DNA of 64,000 nt from VAZQ01 sp035293945 (GTDB lineage Bacteria > Pseudomonadota > Alphaproteobacteria > Rhizobiales > Xanthobacteraceae), in assembly GCA_035293945.1 (NCBI GenBank), contig DATGLV010000024.1, positions 186,001 through 250,000 on the forward strand. Reading direction: 5' to 3'. This document shows, one piece after another, positions 51,683-60,972 of this stretch (its first letter is position 1; every line of letters starts with the position of its first letter). The notes beneath the pieces were generated by a model that saw only the letters and a list, made by a program, of their open reading frames with translations, ran no database searches and was not told the DNA's origin. Both the position numbers and the translations under genes were made by a program.

Positions 51683-52591
51683 ATGAGCGCGAAGCGGCTC
51701 GGCTTGGTCATTTCGGTCGTGCTCGCGGTCGCGGCATCAAGTGCACGCGCTCAGACGCCGAAAGCCGCAGTAGACGCCTCCATCCCTGATTTCACCGGAA
51801 TGTGGGTCCATCCCTATTTCCCGGGCATCGAGCCGCCGGCATCGGGTCCGGGGCCGGTCTTCAACCGGTTGCACCGTCCGGACGGATCGGGAAGCGGCCG
51901 TGAGTTCGTCGGCGATTACACCAATCCGATCCTGAAGCCCGAGGCCGCCGCCATCGTAAAAAAGCATGGCGACATAACGCTCGGCGGCATGACCTATCCG
52001 ACCCCGAGCAACCGGTGCTGGCCCTCCGGTGTGCCCTACATTTTCTTCCAACCGGGCGTGCAAGTCCTGCAACAGCCGCAACAGATCGTTTTCCTCTACA
52101 TGCGCGGCCCTGAATTCCGCCATGTGCGCCTCAACGAGCCGCATCCCGCCAAGCCGACGCCGTCCTGGTACGGGGATTCCGTCGGCCATTACGAGGGTGA
52201 CTCGCTCGTGGTCGATACCGTCGCGATCAAGGCCGACCGGCCGCTGGCCATGGTCGATATGTACGGAACACCCTTCAGCCCGGCGCTGCATGTCGTCGAG
52301 CGCTATCGCATGGTCGATTATGCAACGGCTCAGGCCGCAGTGGCGCGCAATCTCAGAGAGAACAATCGGGTTCCCGATACCGCGTCCGATCTCACCTATA
52401 AGGGCAAACGTTTGCAGCTCACCTTCACGGTGGAGGACGCGGGCGTCTTCACCATGCCGTGGTCCGGGGTCATCACTTATGAGCGCCCGGCGATGGAATG
52501 GACGGAGATCGTCTGCGCAGAGAATCGCTTTGAGTTCTTCGCCGGGAAGAACGAGGCATTCGTGCCGACCGCGCGCATGCCGGATTTCTGA
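51683..52591 (+). CDS. Secreted EGD-LVV family protein (second full copy)
   Basis: This 302-residue protein starts at ATG 51683 after GGGAGGTCGG; the longer ORF upstream is rejected. The signal peptide ends near ARA-QT. It reads IPDFTGMWVHPYFPGIEPPASG, GDYTNPILKPEAAAIVKKHGDITLGGMTYPTPSNRCWPSGVPY, PHPAKPTPSWYGDSVGHYEGDSLVVDTVAIK, MVDMYGTPFSPALHVVERYRMVDY and TMPWSGVITY. Very similar to 48398-49306, so a recent duplication separated by two unrelated genes. The function is unknown. Confidence 0.75.
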   Translation: MSAKRLGLVISVVLAVAASSARAQTPKAAVDASIPDFTGMWVHPYFPGIEPPASGPGPVFNRLHRPDGSGSGREFVGDYTNPILKPEAAAIVKKHGDITLGGMTYPTPSNRCWPSGVPYIFFQPGVQVLQQPQQIVFLYMRGPEFRHVRLNEPHPAKPTPSWYGDSVGHYEGDSLVVDTVAIKADRPLAMVDMYGTPFSPALHVVERYRMVDYATAQAAVARNLRENNRVPDTASDLTYKGKRLQLTFTVEDAGVFTMPWSGVITYERPAMEWTEIVCAENRFEFFAGKNEAFVPTARMPDF

Positions 52592-53047
52592 GACCGGCTT
52601 TGTCACACTCTAGGCTTTGTCACTCTTTATGTGAGAGGATCTTTCTCGCCGAATACCGATGAAACCGAACGGGGGGACGGTCCGCTCCTACCATGACGAG
52701 CTTCTCGCCACCCGACGGCCGGCCTCCAATCAAGTCGCTCGCGCGGACCTTAGCGGTCGCAATCTGACAGATCACGCTGACAGGTTCAGCCTGGTCACTT
52801 GTCCAGCCTTGTCGCATGGCCAACAGGAGGTGGAACCATTTGTCGCGTTTGGAAACGCGCGGAGCACCAAGATCGCTGAGAACCGTAGCGCTTGGCCGGC
52901 GTTAAGCCAAAGCCGCCTACAGGTACGCGGCGGCAAATAGAGAGCAATCGTCGTGTGAGCGGCGAGGGTGATCCTCGCCCCAACCCTCGGGCATTCAAGG
53001 GCCACCGCCGATAGGGCCGCGGCCGCCGCGTGGGGGAGGGTCCTCCC
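52592..53047. other. Intergenic region, no gene seen
   Basis: These 456 bp hold no supported gene. A short direct repeat ggctttgtcac occurs twice near 52597-52624. The last bases carry GGAGGGTCCTCCC before the lactate permease start. Confidence 0.5.
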
Positions 53048-54697
53048 ATGTTCATGCAAATTCTCAATCCGACCGGCAACCTGTTCTGGACCTGGGTGGT
53101 CGCACTCATCCCGGTCGTGCTCTTGCTGGTCTTGCTCGCGGGCTTGCGCCTGTCGGCCTGGCTCGCGGTGTTGATCGCCTCGATAGTCACCTACCTTCTT
53201 GCGATATGGGTTTGGGATATGCCGGTCGGCGACGGCGCGCTCGCTTACATCTATGGCGCCGCGACCGGCATCTGGAACGTCAACTGGATCACGTTCTGGG
53301 GGGTGATGCTGTTCAACACGCTGGTCGCCACCGGCGCGTTTGAGAAGCTGCGGCGCTGGCTGGTGCAGCAGGGCACGCGCGATGTGCGCGTGCAGACCAT
53401 CCTGTTTGCGTGGGCGTTCGGCGCTTTGCTCGAAGGGCTGGTTGGCTTCGGCTATCCGTGGGCCTTCGTGGCACCGATCCTGATCACGCTCGGCATTCCC
53501 GACATCGATGCCATCCGGGTGGCCGCCATTGCCAACAATGCGCCGGTCTCCTACGGCGCACTGGGCGCGCCCATCATTGCGCTCGCCACCGTCACCGCCG
53601 GCACTCTGGGCATGAGCTTCGCCGATCTGTTGCCGATCTACTCGGCGTCCGTCGGCAAGATCGTCGCCATCCTGGCGCTGCTGCCGCCCTGGATTCTGCT
53701 GTACCTGGTGTCGGGCCGCAAAGGCATGTGGTCGGCTTGGCCGCTCGCCATCGTCGGCTCGCTCGGCTACATCGCCGGCCAGTTGCCGACCGCCGTGTAC
53801 CTTGGGCCCTATCTTCCCGACGTGATCGGCTCAATCGTTTGCTTCGTGCTGCTGCTGCTTCTGCTCAAGGTCTGGCGGCCCGCACAAGTGGTCGCCTACG
53901 GCGGCGCACCGGTGGCGGCCACCGTGGAGGCGCAGGCCGAGGCGCATGGGCTCTCCGGCGGCGAAATCGCCGTCGCCTTCATGCCCATTGCGGTGCTCAT
54001 CGCGGTGGTCGTCGCTTGGACTGGGCCGTGGTCGCATCTGCCGTCCTTCGTCCTTTTGCATTATGCGGTCGCGGCGAAGTCCGCGTTGCCCGGCGGCGCA
54101 ACGATCTCGGCCATCTTCAACTGGACGCCGTTCGTCGCCGGCAGCGCCATTCTGGCATCCTGGATCATCGTGTCGCTGCTGTTGCGCGTGAGCGGCGCTC
54201 AGCTCCGCCAGATCTGGAACAAGACCTGGTCGCAAATGTGGGGCGCCCTCCTGGTCGGCGTGTTCATCTTCGGCTTGGCCTATGTCTTCAATTATTCCGG
54301 CATGGCTGGATCGCTCGCCTACGCCTTCTCCAAGATCGGCGCGGCCTTCATCATCGTGGCGCCGATCCTCGGCTTCATCGGCGTCGCATTGTCGGGCAGC
54401 AATACCTCGACGAACGCGATGTTCGGCACATTCCAGGCATTGGTCGGCAAGGTGCTCGGGTTCCCGCTGCTGCTCCTGCCGTCGCTCAACTCGGTGGGCG
54501 CCGAGATCGGCAAGCCGGTCGCGCCGCAAACCGCCAGCGTCGGCGTTTCCACCAGCCGCTTCGTGCGTAACGAAGGCGAGGTCATCCGCCACAATTTCGG
54601 ATGGTGCCTGTTCCTGCTTGGCTATCTCATCATCATCGGCGTTTGCGCCTATCTGTTCTTCCCCAACATAGCCACGCTGGCCGCAAGCCACGCGTGA
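53048..54697 (+). CDS. lctP: L-lactate permease (LctP family)
   Basis: This 549-residue inner membrane protein starts at ATG 53048, behind GGGAGGGTCC; the ATG six codons upstream is weaker. It has about 13 helices and the family motifs LLAGLRLSAWLAVLIASIVTYLLAIWV, WGVMLFNTLVATGAFEKLRRW, AFGALLEGLVGFGYPWAFVAPIL, IANNAPVSYGALGAPIIAL, and the C-terminal ALSGSNTSTNAMFGTFQALVGKVLG and ETASVGVSTS-like QTASVGVSTSRFV. LctP transports lactate or glycolate with protons. It has no lactate dehydrogenase beside it. The membrane gene at 54821 follows by 120 bp. Confidence 0.9.
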   Translation: MFMQILNPTGNLFWTWVVALIPVVLLLVLLAGLRLSAWLAVLIASIVTYLLAIWVWDMPVGDGALAYIYGAATGIWNVNWITFWGVMLFNTLVATGAFEKLRRWLVQQGTRDVRVQTILFAWAFGALLEGLVGFGYPWAFVAPILITLGIPDIDAIRVAAIANNAPVSYGALGAPIIALATVTAGTLGMSFADLLPIYSASVGKIVAILALLPPWILLYLVSGRKGMWSAWPLAIVGSLGYIAGQLPTAVYLGPYLPDVIGSIVCFVLLLLLLKVWRPAQVVAYGGAPVAATVEAQAEAHGLSGGEIAVAFMPIAVLIAVVVAWTGPWSHLPSFVLLHYAVAAKSALPGGATISAIFNWTPFVAGSAILASWIIVSLLLRVSGAQLRQIWNKTWSQMWGALLVGVFIFGLAYVFNYSGMAGSLAYAFSKIGAAFIIVAPILGFIGVALSGSNTSTNAMFGTFQALVGKVLGFPLLLLPSLNSVGAEIGKPVAPQTASVGVSTSRFVRNEGEVIRHNFGWCLFLLGYLIIIGVCAYLFFPNIATLAASHA

Positions 54698-54701
54698 TTG
54701 A

Positions 54702-54712
54702 GGGGGGGGGGG
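54702..54712. other. Homopolymer G tract
   Basis: Eleven consecutive G between the lactate permease stop and the next gene. Tracts like this are prone to slippage and to sequencing error, but it is non-coding here. Confidence 0.6.
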
Positions 54713-54820
54713 CGCGAGGCGCGCCCCGCCGGGCGATTTCGCGCAACCTGCTGAGCTGCAATACTCAAAGTCCAGCGATCTGCTATCCTGCATGCATGAC
54801 TGCACGCATGGGGGCTAGCA

Positions 54821-55318
54821 ATGGAGGCGTCTGGCTACCTCTACACGATTGCGGCCGTCGGCATGTCCTTCGCCGGCTTGTCGGTGCTGACAATGATCCT
54901 GCGCCAAATACTCGGCGGGCAGATGACCAAGTTCGACAGCTTCGTTGCGCGCAGCTGGGTTCATCTGGGGTTCATGATCACGTTCGGCTCAATCCTGCCG
55001 CCGCTGTTAGCTTTGTTTGAGCTCCCGACGCCAGTGGTTTGGCGCATGTCCAGCGGCCTGATGGCGATTATTCTCGGCTGCTGGGCGTTGACATTCCCGC
55101 GGCGCCGGCTCGCGACGAACCCAACGCGCTTGCCGATACAGGTGATAATTTTTGTGGCCGCTATGGCGCTCACTGCGCTGGCACTCGCGGCCAATGCAAC
55201 TGCAGTGCCTGTCGGGCTTTTGCCGGGCGTTTATGCGGCAGCAATAACTGCGGTACTGATTGGCGCCGCGATGTTGTTCCTGTTCGCGTTCGTGCATTGG
55301 TACGACGCTATTCTGTAA
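54821..55318 (+). CDS. Five-helix membrane protein of unknown function
   Basis: This 165-residue protein has about five transmembrane helices: YTIAAVGMSFAGLSVLTMIL, FMITFGSILPPLLALFEL, WRMSSGLMAIILGCWALTF, VIIFVAAMALTALALAAN and AITAVLIGAAMLFLFAFVHWYDAIL. Short loops carry RRRL. I do not recognise a family name. The ATG has a GGGGG run nearby as its binding site. It may be a small alphaproteobacterial hypothetical membrane protein, and it precedes the histidine kinase by 144 bp. Confidence 0.6.
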   Translation: MEASGYLYTIAAVGMSFAGLSVLTMILRQILGGQMTKFDSFVARSWVHLGFMITFGSILPPLLALFELPTPVVWRMSSGLMAIILGCWALTFPRRRLATNPTRLPIQVIIFVAAMALTALALAANATAVPVGLLPGVYAAAITAVLIGAAMLFLFAFVHWYDAIL

Positions 55319-55462
55319 TTCGATCCGGATCGCAACCAACGGGCAAGCCGGTGCTATATGTCGGCTATGAGACTCAAAAAAATCGCGTGTTTTCGAGGGG
55401 TTGCGGTTTTTGGTCGGTTGCGGTCTTTGCTCTATGATTGATCCTGCTCTCTTTGAGGAGTC

Positions 55463-57574
55463 ATGTCCGGGCGTTCTTTTCCTCTCAGGTGGCACCTTGC
55501 CATTTTCGGCATTTTGATCATTGGCCCGCTATTGCTCGCGGGCGCCGTGGTCAGTTCTTATTTTGTGCAGACGCAGGAGGACTCCTTGCGCGATCAGGCC
55601 ATCGAGTTCTCGCAGCGCGCCGTTTCTCAAATCGATCAAGAGCTTGGACGCTACCAACTGGCGCTCAAGGTCCTGGCGGCGTCGCCCGATCTAGCGCAAG
55701 ACAATCTTTCGGCCTTCTATGAGCTGGCAAGACGATTTGACGAGACGCTGCCGGATATTTGGGACATTGCCCTGCGCCAGCCCGACGGTAAGGGCTTGAT
55801 CACCACCAGCGCACCGCTCGGGGTGCAAATCGACCCACCCGATAATCAAACTGTCCTTGCCGCGGAGCGCAAGGCGATGCAGAGCCGGGACGCTGTGGTC
55901 AGCGACTTGTTCGCCGGACCGGATGGCACGCAATTTATCAGCATCGTGCTTGCCGTCATGGGGGACGACAATCCAAGGTATCTGCTCAGCATCGACGTAC
56001 CCGCCCAAAGATTTTCAAATATCTTGGCCGATCAACTCAGATCCGCCGATTGGCTCGCCGGTCTTATCGACAACAACGATACGATCATCGCCCGCAACTG
56101 GGAGGCCGAGCGTTACGTCGGCAAAAAAGCTTCGCAGGCCTTTAAGGACCAGACGCGGGGCAATTCGGGCACTTTCTTGGTCCGGTCGCGCGATGGCGTC
56201 GAAGTCTTCGATGTCTACACCCGCTCTGCGTTGACAGGCTGGCGTCTGGGCGCGGGTATCCCGATCGATGTGTTCAGCGCGCCGTTATATCGCTTGCTTT
56301 ATTCTTTGGCCCTGATTGTTCTCCTTGGCCTCGCCTTGTCGATTGCCTTGGCGTCCTATTATGCGCGCAGATTGCTCAAACCGGTCGACGCATTGCAGGG
56401 CCTTGTCATGCACCAGGCTGAATCCCAGTCGGCCGCCCCGCAAGGAAATGTGAGCGAGCTGAACATCATCGCCGCGTCTCTGTGGCGCTCCATTCTCGGC
56501 ATGGGCGCGATCAACCGCCTCGGCAGTCAGCTGGTGCGCACGGACGAAGAGGGCCGCAACGCGATGACGGCGGTCGTCGATGCCGCCATCGAGATCGCCG
56601 GCGCCCGTAAGGGCAATATTCAGCTGTTTGATCCGGATCGCGGCGCACTGACGCTCGTGGCGCAGCGAGGATTTGAAAAAGGGTTGGAATTCTTCAAGAC
56701 CGTCGCACGCCGCGACGGCTCCGCGTGCGCGGCCGCGATGGACCGGGCCGAACGGGTCATCGTGGAAGATGTCGAGACCAGCGCGATCTTCGCCGGCCAG
56801 CCGGCCAAAGATGTTCTCCTGCAGGCTGGAATTCGGGCGGTTGTCTCCTCGCCCTTGATCGGCAGCAAGGGAGACCTGCTCGGGATAGTTTCGGTGCATT
56901 TCGAGCACCCAGGTCGGCCGGATGAGCAACAATTGCATTTGCTCGATGTTCTGGTCAGCCTCGCCGCAAATTACATAGAGAGAAAACATACCGAAGCGTT
57001 TCAAGACTTGCTCCGCCACGAGCTCAATCACCGTACCAACAATTTGCTTGCCGTCATCCAAGCGATCGCGCATCGGACCTTGTCCGAGGGCTCTTCCCCG
57101 CAACAGCTGCGAGAATCATTCGAGCGGAGATTGCAAGCGCTGGCACGATCGAACCGCCTGCTGGGGACCAACAAGTGGAGCGCGGCCAAATTGAAGACGG
57201 TTCTCCATTCCGAGCTGGAACCCTTTGCGGAACGCGTCGATATCGACGGCGTCGATGTTGCATTGAGGGCAAAGACGGCCCAGGATCTGTCGCTCATCGT
57301 GCATGAGCTTGCCACGAATGCGGTCAAGTACGGCGCTTTGTCCAATGTAAGCGGGGCCGTCGCTGTCTCGTGGAAGATGGCGAGCGATGGTCAGGCGGTG
57401 AAGTTCCGATGGTCCGAGCGCGGCGGTCCCCCGGTCGCACCCCCCAGGCGCCGCGGCTTTGGCACGACACTGCTGAGCGCTACATTTCCCGGTGCCCGCA
57501 TTTTCTACCTCGCCCAAGGTCTGAGTTGCGAATTTGATCTTGCAGTCGAACAACCCACGGCGTTCGCCCGCTAG
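55463..57574 (+). CDS. HWE-type sensor histidine kinase with dCACHE and GAF
   Basis: This 703-residue protein starts behind TGAGGAGTC. A transmembrane helix (12-33) and a second (about 276-300) flank a periplasmic double-Cache-like sensor of about 240 residues. After a HAMP-like linker comes a GAF domain (RLGSQLVRTDEEGRNAMTAVVDAAIEIAGARKGNIQLFDPDRGALTLVAQRGF and VVSSPLIGSKGDLLGIVSVHFEHP). The kinase core has LLRHELNHRTNNLLAVIQAIAHRTL, with the phospho-accepting histidine near residue 518, and HELATNAVKYGALS plus W-ERGGPPV-PPRRRGFGTTLL of the HWE type. No response regulator is adjacent. The ligand is unknown. Confidence 0.9.
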   Translation: MSGRSFPLRWHLAIFGILIIGPLLLAGAVVSSYFVQTQEDSLRDQAIEFSQRAVSQIDQELGRYQLALKVLAASPDLAQDNLSAFYELARRFDETLPDIWDIALRQPDGKGLITTSAPLGVQIDPPDNQTVLAAERKAMQSRDAVVSDLFAGPDGTQFISIVLAVMGDDNPRYLLSIDVPAQRFSNILADQLRSADWLAGLIDNNDTIIARNWEAERYVGKKASQAFKDQTRGNSGTFLVRSRDGVEVFDVYTRSALTGWRLGAGIPIDVFSAPLYRLLYSLALIVLLGLALSIALASYYARRLLKPVDALQGLVMHQAESQSAAPQGNVSELNIIAASLWRSILGMGAINRLGSQLVRTDEEGRNAMTAVVDAAIEIAGARKGNIQLFDPDRGALTLVAQRGFEKGLEFFKTVARRDGSACAAAMDRAERVIVEDVETSAIFAGQPAKDVLLQAGIRAVVSSPLIGSKGDLLGIVSVHFEHPGRPDEQQLHLLDVLVSLAANYIERKHTEAFQDLLRHELNHRTNNLLAVIQAIAHRTLSEGSSPQQLRESFERRLQALARSNRLLGTNKWSAAKLKTVLHSELEPFAERVDIDGVDVALRAKTAQDLSLIVHELATNAVKYGALSNVSGAVAVSWKMASDGQAVKFRWSERGGPPVAPPRRRGFGTTLLSATFPGARIFYLAQGLSCEFDLAVEQPTAFAR

Positions 57575-57611
57575 ATCGCTATTGGCTCTACCACGCCGGA
57601 GAACGCACGCG

Positions 57612-58607
57612 ATGTTGAAGCCCACTCTCCTCGCGTTGGCCCTGCTGGCGCTTGCAGATATCCGGGGAACCTCGGCGGCAGAGCTGGAGACGCTCCGATA
57701 CGGCATCGGGGAGGGCGGCGGCTTGAGCCGGTTGCCGCTCACGGTGGGGTTGCGGCAGGGCTTCTACCAACGCGAAGGGATCAACCTGCAGCCCGTGCTG
57801 CGTAAGGGCGCCCTGCCCATGGATACCGTCAATCTCTTGCTCGACGGGCTTGCCGCAGGCGAGATCGATGTCGTGCCGACGCAGCTCGATTTCATGGCGG
57901 TGCGCGCAACGCGCGGCGCCGATCTGGTGGCCATTGCGGGTGCGACGGTCAACCCGGTCTACACCTTAATGTCGCGGCCCGAAGTGGCTTCGTTTGCGGA
58001 TCTCAAGGGAAAGACCATCGCGCTGACCCTGGTGGACGATGCGATCACGCTGTCGATGCGGCAGCTGATGGAGAACCACGGCCTCAAGGACGGCGAAGTG
58101 CACATCGGCCTCATTCAGGGCTCGCAAGCCCGCACGCAATGCCTGATGTCGGGCGAGTGCGCAGCGGTCCCGGTCAACCAGCCGCTCGATTTCGATCTCG
58201 TCGCCCGGGGCTATCACCGTCTCGGCACGGCAATCGAAGGCGGACCGCTGCTTTTCACCGTTGATACCATCATGCGGGCATGGGGCCGCGCGCACAAGGA
58301 CCTGGTCGTGCGCTATGTTCGCGCCGCTGCCGCAATCCTTGACTTCATCGGCGATCGCAGGAACAGAGACACTGTCCGCCCGATCGTCATGGAGCTGACG
58401 AACGCGAATCGGGCGACCGCCGAGAAGGTTCTCGACTCCTATTATGATCCCGACCAGCACATCCTCGCTCCCCATGCGGAGCTCAATGCGGCGGCGCTTG
58501 CGCGAAACATCGCGCTCATGGACAAATACGAGAAGCTGCCCCAGCCTCACCCGGCGGCCGGCGAGTTTGTCGATGTGAGCTACTTGGGGGCGGCCGGGGT
58601 CAAATAA
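57612..58607 (+). CDS. NMT1/SsuA-like ABC substrate-binding protein
   Basis: This 331-residue exported protein has a signal peptide (cleavage near SAA-EL) and starts at ATG 57612 after GGAGAACGC. The sequence LETLRYGIGEGGGLSRLPLTVGLRQGFYQREGINLQPVLRKGALPMDTVNLLLDGLAAGEIDVVPTQLDFMAVRATRGADLVAIAGATVNPVYTLMSRP is the NMT1/THI5-type binding fold (sulfonates, nitrate, pyrimidines and relatives). The later KGKTIALTLVDDAITLSMRQLMENHGL is the usual second lobe. The ABC partner genes are not next door. The ligand is unknown. Confidence 0.85.
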   Translation: MLKPTLLALALLALADIRGTSAAELETLRYGIGEGGGLSRLPLTVGLRQGFYQREGINLQPVLRKGALPMDTVNLLLDGLAAGEIDVVPTQLDFMAVRATRGADLVAIAGATVNPVYTLMSRPEVASFADLKGKTIALTLVDDAITLSMRQLMENHGLKDGEVHIGLIQGSQARTQCLMSGECAAVPVNQPLDFDLVARGYHRLGTAIEGGPLLFTVDTIMRAWGRAHKDLVVRYVRAAAAILDFIGDRRNRDTVRPIVMELTNANRATAEKVLDSYYDPDQHILAPHAELNAAALARNIALMDKYEKLPQPHPAAGEFVDVSYLGAAGVK

Positions 58608-58774
58608 GCTCGAATCAACGAGAATGTCCCGGGAGAATGGCTGCTGAATCTTCAGGGCTTTGCCGCTACGCATCCAAGCCGCGCGCGCCTTCCGCTCGCC
58701 GTACATTCAAATGTGCGCACATTATCGCTTGGCGGTGGTATGTTAAGCGCGCTTGAAAACGGAGCCGCGAAATC

Positions 58775-59683
58775 ATGCCTGCGACCGCATTCCGGTATTG
58801 GACGATCGGCGCTGCCTTGGCGCTCGTTGCCAGCGCTGCCGCCGCCGAGCCCATGGGTGAGGCGACGCGCTACGTTGGTACGGTCGGAGGCCGCGAGCGA
58901 ACCTTCGTCGAATATGTTCCCAAGACGTTGAAGGCGGGCGCGCCGTTATTGTTCGTGCTGCATCCGTCGGGCGGCGATGCCGAGGGAATGCGCGAGGAAT
59001 TTTCCAATTATGAGTTTGATGAGCTGGCGGACAAGCAGGGATTCCTGGTCGTGTATCCGGATGGGGTCGGCAATACCTGGAACGATTGTCGCGGCGGCTC
59101 GCCATTTCCCTCCAAGCGGCTGAAGATCGACGACGCCGGTTTCATCAAAAGCCTCATCGATGTTGAGGTAATGTCGCATGCGGTCGACAGGAAGCGCGTC
59201 TTCGCTGCCGGCTGGTCGAATGGCGCGCAACTCGCCTACCGCCTGGCGCTGGAAAGCCCTGAAGATTTTGCCGGCGTCGCCGCCGTCTCGGCGAGCGTGC
59301 CGGTGAAAGAAAGTCTCGATTGCGGCCAAGTCGACCGGCCGATACCCGTGATGATCGTCAACGGCACCGCGGATCCGATCAATCCGTTTCGCGGCGGCAT
59401 GGTGAATTTGGGCGGCGCGGAGCTCGGCAATGTGCTGTCCAGCGAAGACACCGCGAAATATTGGGCCAAGCTCTTGGGCGTGACGGCTCCGCCGCAGCTT
59501 GGGAAGCTGCCGCATAAAGGCGGCCCTACCTCGGTCGACAGCATGACCTGGGTGAAAGACGGTACCCCCGTGGTCATCTTGTATTCGATTGAGAACGGCG
59601 GGCACGCCATGCCGCTCGCAGGCGAGGACTTGGACTCGCCCGTTGCAATCTGGGACTTCTTCGCCAAATTGCCGAGCCGCTGA
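58775..59683 (+). CDS. Exported PHB-depolymerase/feruloyl-esterase-like hydrolase
   Basis: This 302-residue protein has a signal peptide (to AAA-EP). Its hydrolase core, VGGRERTFVEYVPKTLKAGAPLLFVLHPSGGDAEGMREEF, then VVYPDGVGNTWNDCRGG, AAGWSNGAQLAYRLALESPEDFAGVAAVSAS, VPVMIVNGTADPINPF and YSIENGGHAMPLAGEDLDSPVAIWDFF, follows the poly(3-hydroxybutyrate) depolymerase/LpqC family. Ser (GWSNGA), Asp (NGTADP) and His (GGHAMP) form the triad. It likely hydrolyses an extracellular or periplasmic ester. PHB itself or plant phenolic esters are both possible. Confidence 0.85.
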   Translation: MPATAFRYWTIGAALALVASAAAAEPMGEATRYVGTVGGRERTFVEYVPKTLKAGAPLLFVLHPSGGDAEGMREEFSNYEFDELADKQGFLVVYPDGVGNTWNDCRGGSPFPSKRLKIDDAGFIKSLIDVEVMSHAVDRKRVFAAGWSNGAQLAYRLALESPEDFAGVAAVSASVPVKESLDCGQVDRPIPVMIVNGTADPINPFRGGMVNLGGAELGNVLSSEDTAKYWAKLLGVTAPPQLGKLPHKGGPTSVDSMTWVKDGTPVVILYSIENGGHAMPLAGEDLDSPVAIWDFFAKLPSR

Positions 59684-59782
59684 GGTCCCCGCATCGGGTC
59701 GCGGCCATATGCTCGTGACCTCTCCGGGACGCGGTAGGGTGGGCGAGATCGCCCGTGAAGTCACCGACTGTCGCAAACGTGC

Positions 59783-60598
59783 TCAAGCAATCTTCGTGCG
59801 CCAATCTTGTGTCGCGCTGCGGAATGCGGCCCGGAATGATTTGATATTGTCCGCATCGAACAGATCGAAATGATGTCCGGATGTCTCAAGAATCTCGATG
59901 TCCGGACATCGACGTTTCCAGGCGGCCTCCCTGGAGGTGCTGAGCCGACCGCGAATGAGGCTTGCCGGAACCTTCAGCGGTGCCGCTTTTTGATCGAGCG
60001 AGGCAAGCCATGGAGCTGTTGAGCGGATCAAGAGCCGCATATCTATTTCGGATTCGAGAGAAGGAACCGCATTCAAGAATGCGCGTAGGCCGCGCGAAGC
60101 GGCGAGGCTGCGGAGACGGCGTGAAATTTGGCCGCCCATCATTCTGATGATGGTTCCGAGCAAAAGCGATTGCAGGAATCTCGCGAATTCCCGGATGCGG
60201 CCATCACGCAACAGTTGGACGCTGCGCGCGCGGACTCGCCTCTTCCACTGAGGATCAGGCAGCGCCGGGTTGATCATGAAAGAGTCGATTGCGCAAAAGC
60301 CTTGGACATCTCGGCCGGCAGCTTGGAGATGCTGGGCGAGTGCGTAACCGAAATGGCCGCCGATTGAATAGCCAACTATATATATCGGTCCGTCCGGCAC
60401 CATTTCGATGGCCTGGGCTGCCAAGTCTGCGATCAAAGTCTCGCCTGCAAATCCGTCACCGACATAGCGTCGCCACCCGGGGTACCGAAGCGTCCTGATT
60501 TGAGGCGGCTCGGCTGCGTCGGTTGCAAAGATCGCCGGATCAAGCTCCTCGCCGCCGGCACCCGGAACAACGATGATTGGGCACGATGAGTTGGTCAT
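59783..60598 (-). CDS. Thioesterase-domain alpha/beta hydrolase
   Basis: This 271-residue cytoplasmic protein reads like the thioesterase module of a nonribosomal peptide or polyketide synthase: PIIVVPGAGGEELDPAIFATD, LRYPGWRRYVGDGFAGETLIADLAAQAIEMVPDGPIYIVGYSIGGHFGYALAQHLQAAGRDVQGFCAIDSF. GYSIGG carries the serine, and SGHHFDLFD at the C-terminus gives the histidine. No synthase lies nearby, so it is an orphan; it may edit acyl carriers or act on other thioesters. Its GC content is a little lower than its neighbours, which would fit a transferred gene. Confidence 0.75.
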   Translation of the reverse strand: MTNSSCPIIVVPGAGGEELDPAIFATDAAEPPQIRTLRYPGWRRYVGDGFAGETLIADLAAQAIEMVPDGPIYIVGYSIGGHFGYALAQHLQAAGRDVQGFCAIDSFMINPALPDPQWKRRVRARSVQLLRDGRIREFARFLQSLLLGTIIRMMGGQISRRLRSLAASRGLRAFLNAVPSLESEIDMRLLIRSTAPWLASLDQKAAPLKVPASLIRGRLSTSREAAWKRRCPDIEILETSGHHFDLFDADNIKSFRAAFRSATQDWRTKIA

Positions 60599-60972
60599 GC
60601 GCGCGAAGAAGGCCGCGAGGCGAAAACTCCAAGCAAGCCTCGGTCATGTGTGGAGCGCCTGCAGCAACCCGGGAACGGCGCTTGGGTAAGATGACACCAC
60701 TCGGGCGGGGAGGCAAGCCGGCAACTGCTACGACCGTGTGCAAGTTCATTTGCCGCCGGGATCACGGCCGGACCGCTGCTTCGACGCAGCCTTGAAATAG
60801 CGCAGGTCGGGCGGTCGCATTATCGGCGGCCGGACGGATCGAATTTTCTGGCGATATCATCAATCTCCTGGATCAGTGATGATGGACAAAATCACCGCGA
60901 ACTCGCCAAGGTGATTTTAAGGATCGGCGCGCCGCCGGTGGGCTCGTCGAGAGACAGGATAGGCTTGGTAAC
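60599..60972. other. Intergenic region with a gene remnant
   Basis: These 374 bp hold a C-terminal remnant of the GRDWP family at 60746-60821 and otherwise no supported gene. The sequence upstream of SoxC (60822-60972) shows no obvious promoter. Confidence 0.55.
60746..60821 (-). pseudogene. C-terminal remnant of a GRDWP/ALTRPW-family gene
   Basis: On the minus strand this reads M-RPPDLRYFKAASKQRSGR followed by DPGGK and a stop (TGA at 60746-60748). PPDLRYFK is the last motif of the full proteins at 4446 and 45653. No homology extends upstream, so the gene was lost and only about 24 codons remain. Confidence 0.7.

Noticed and set aside
53410..54570. 386-aa +1 frame ORF in the lactate permease
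   Set aside because: It is an Arg-rich shadow of a well-defined permease frame.
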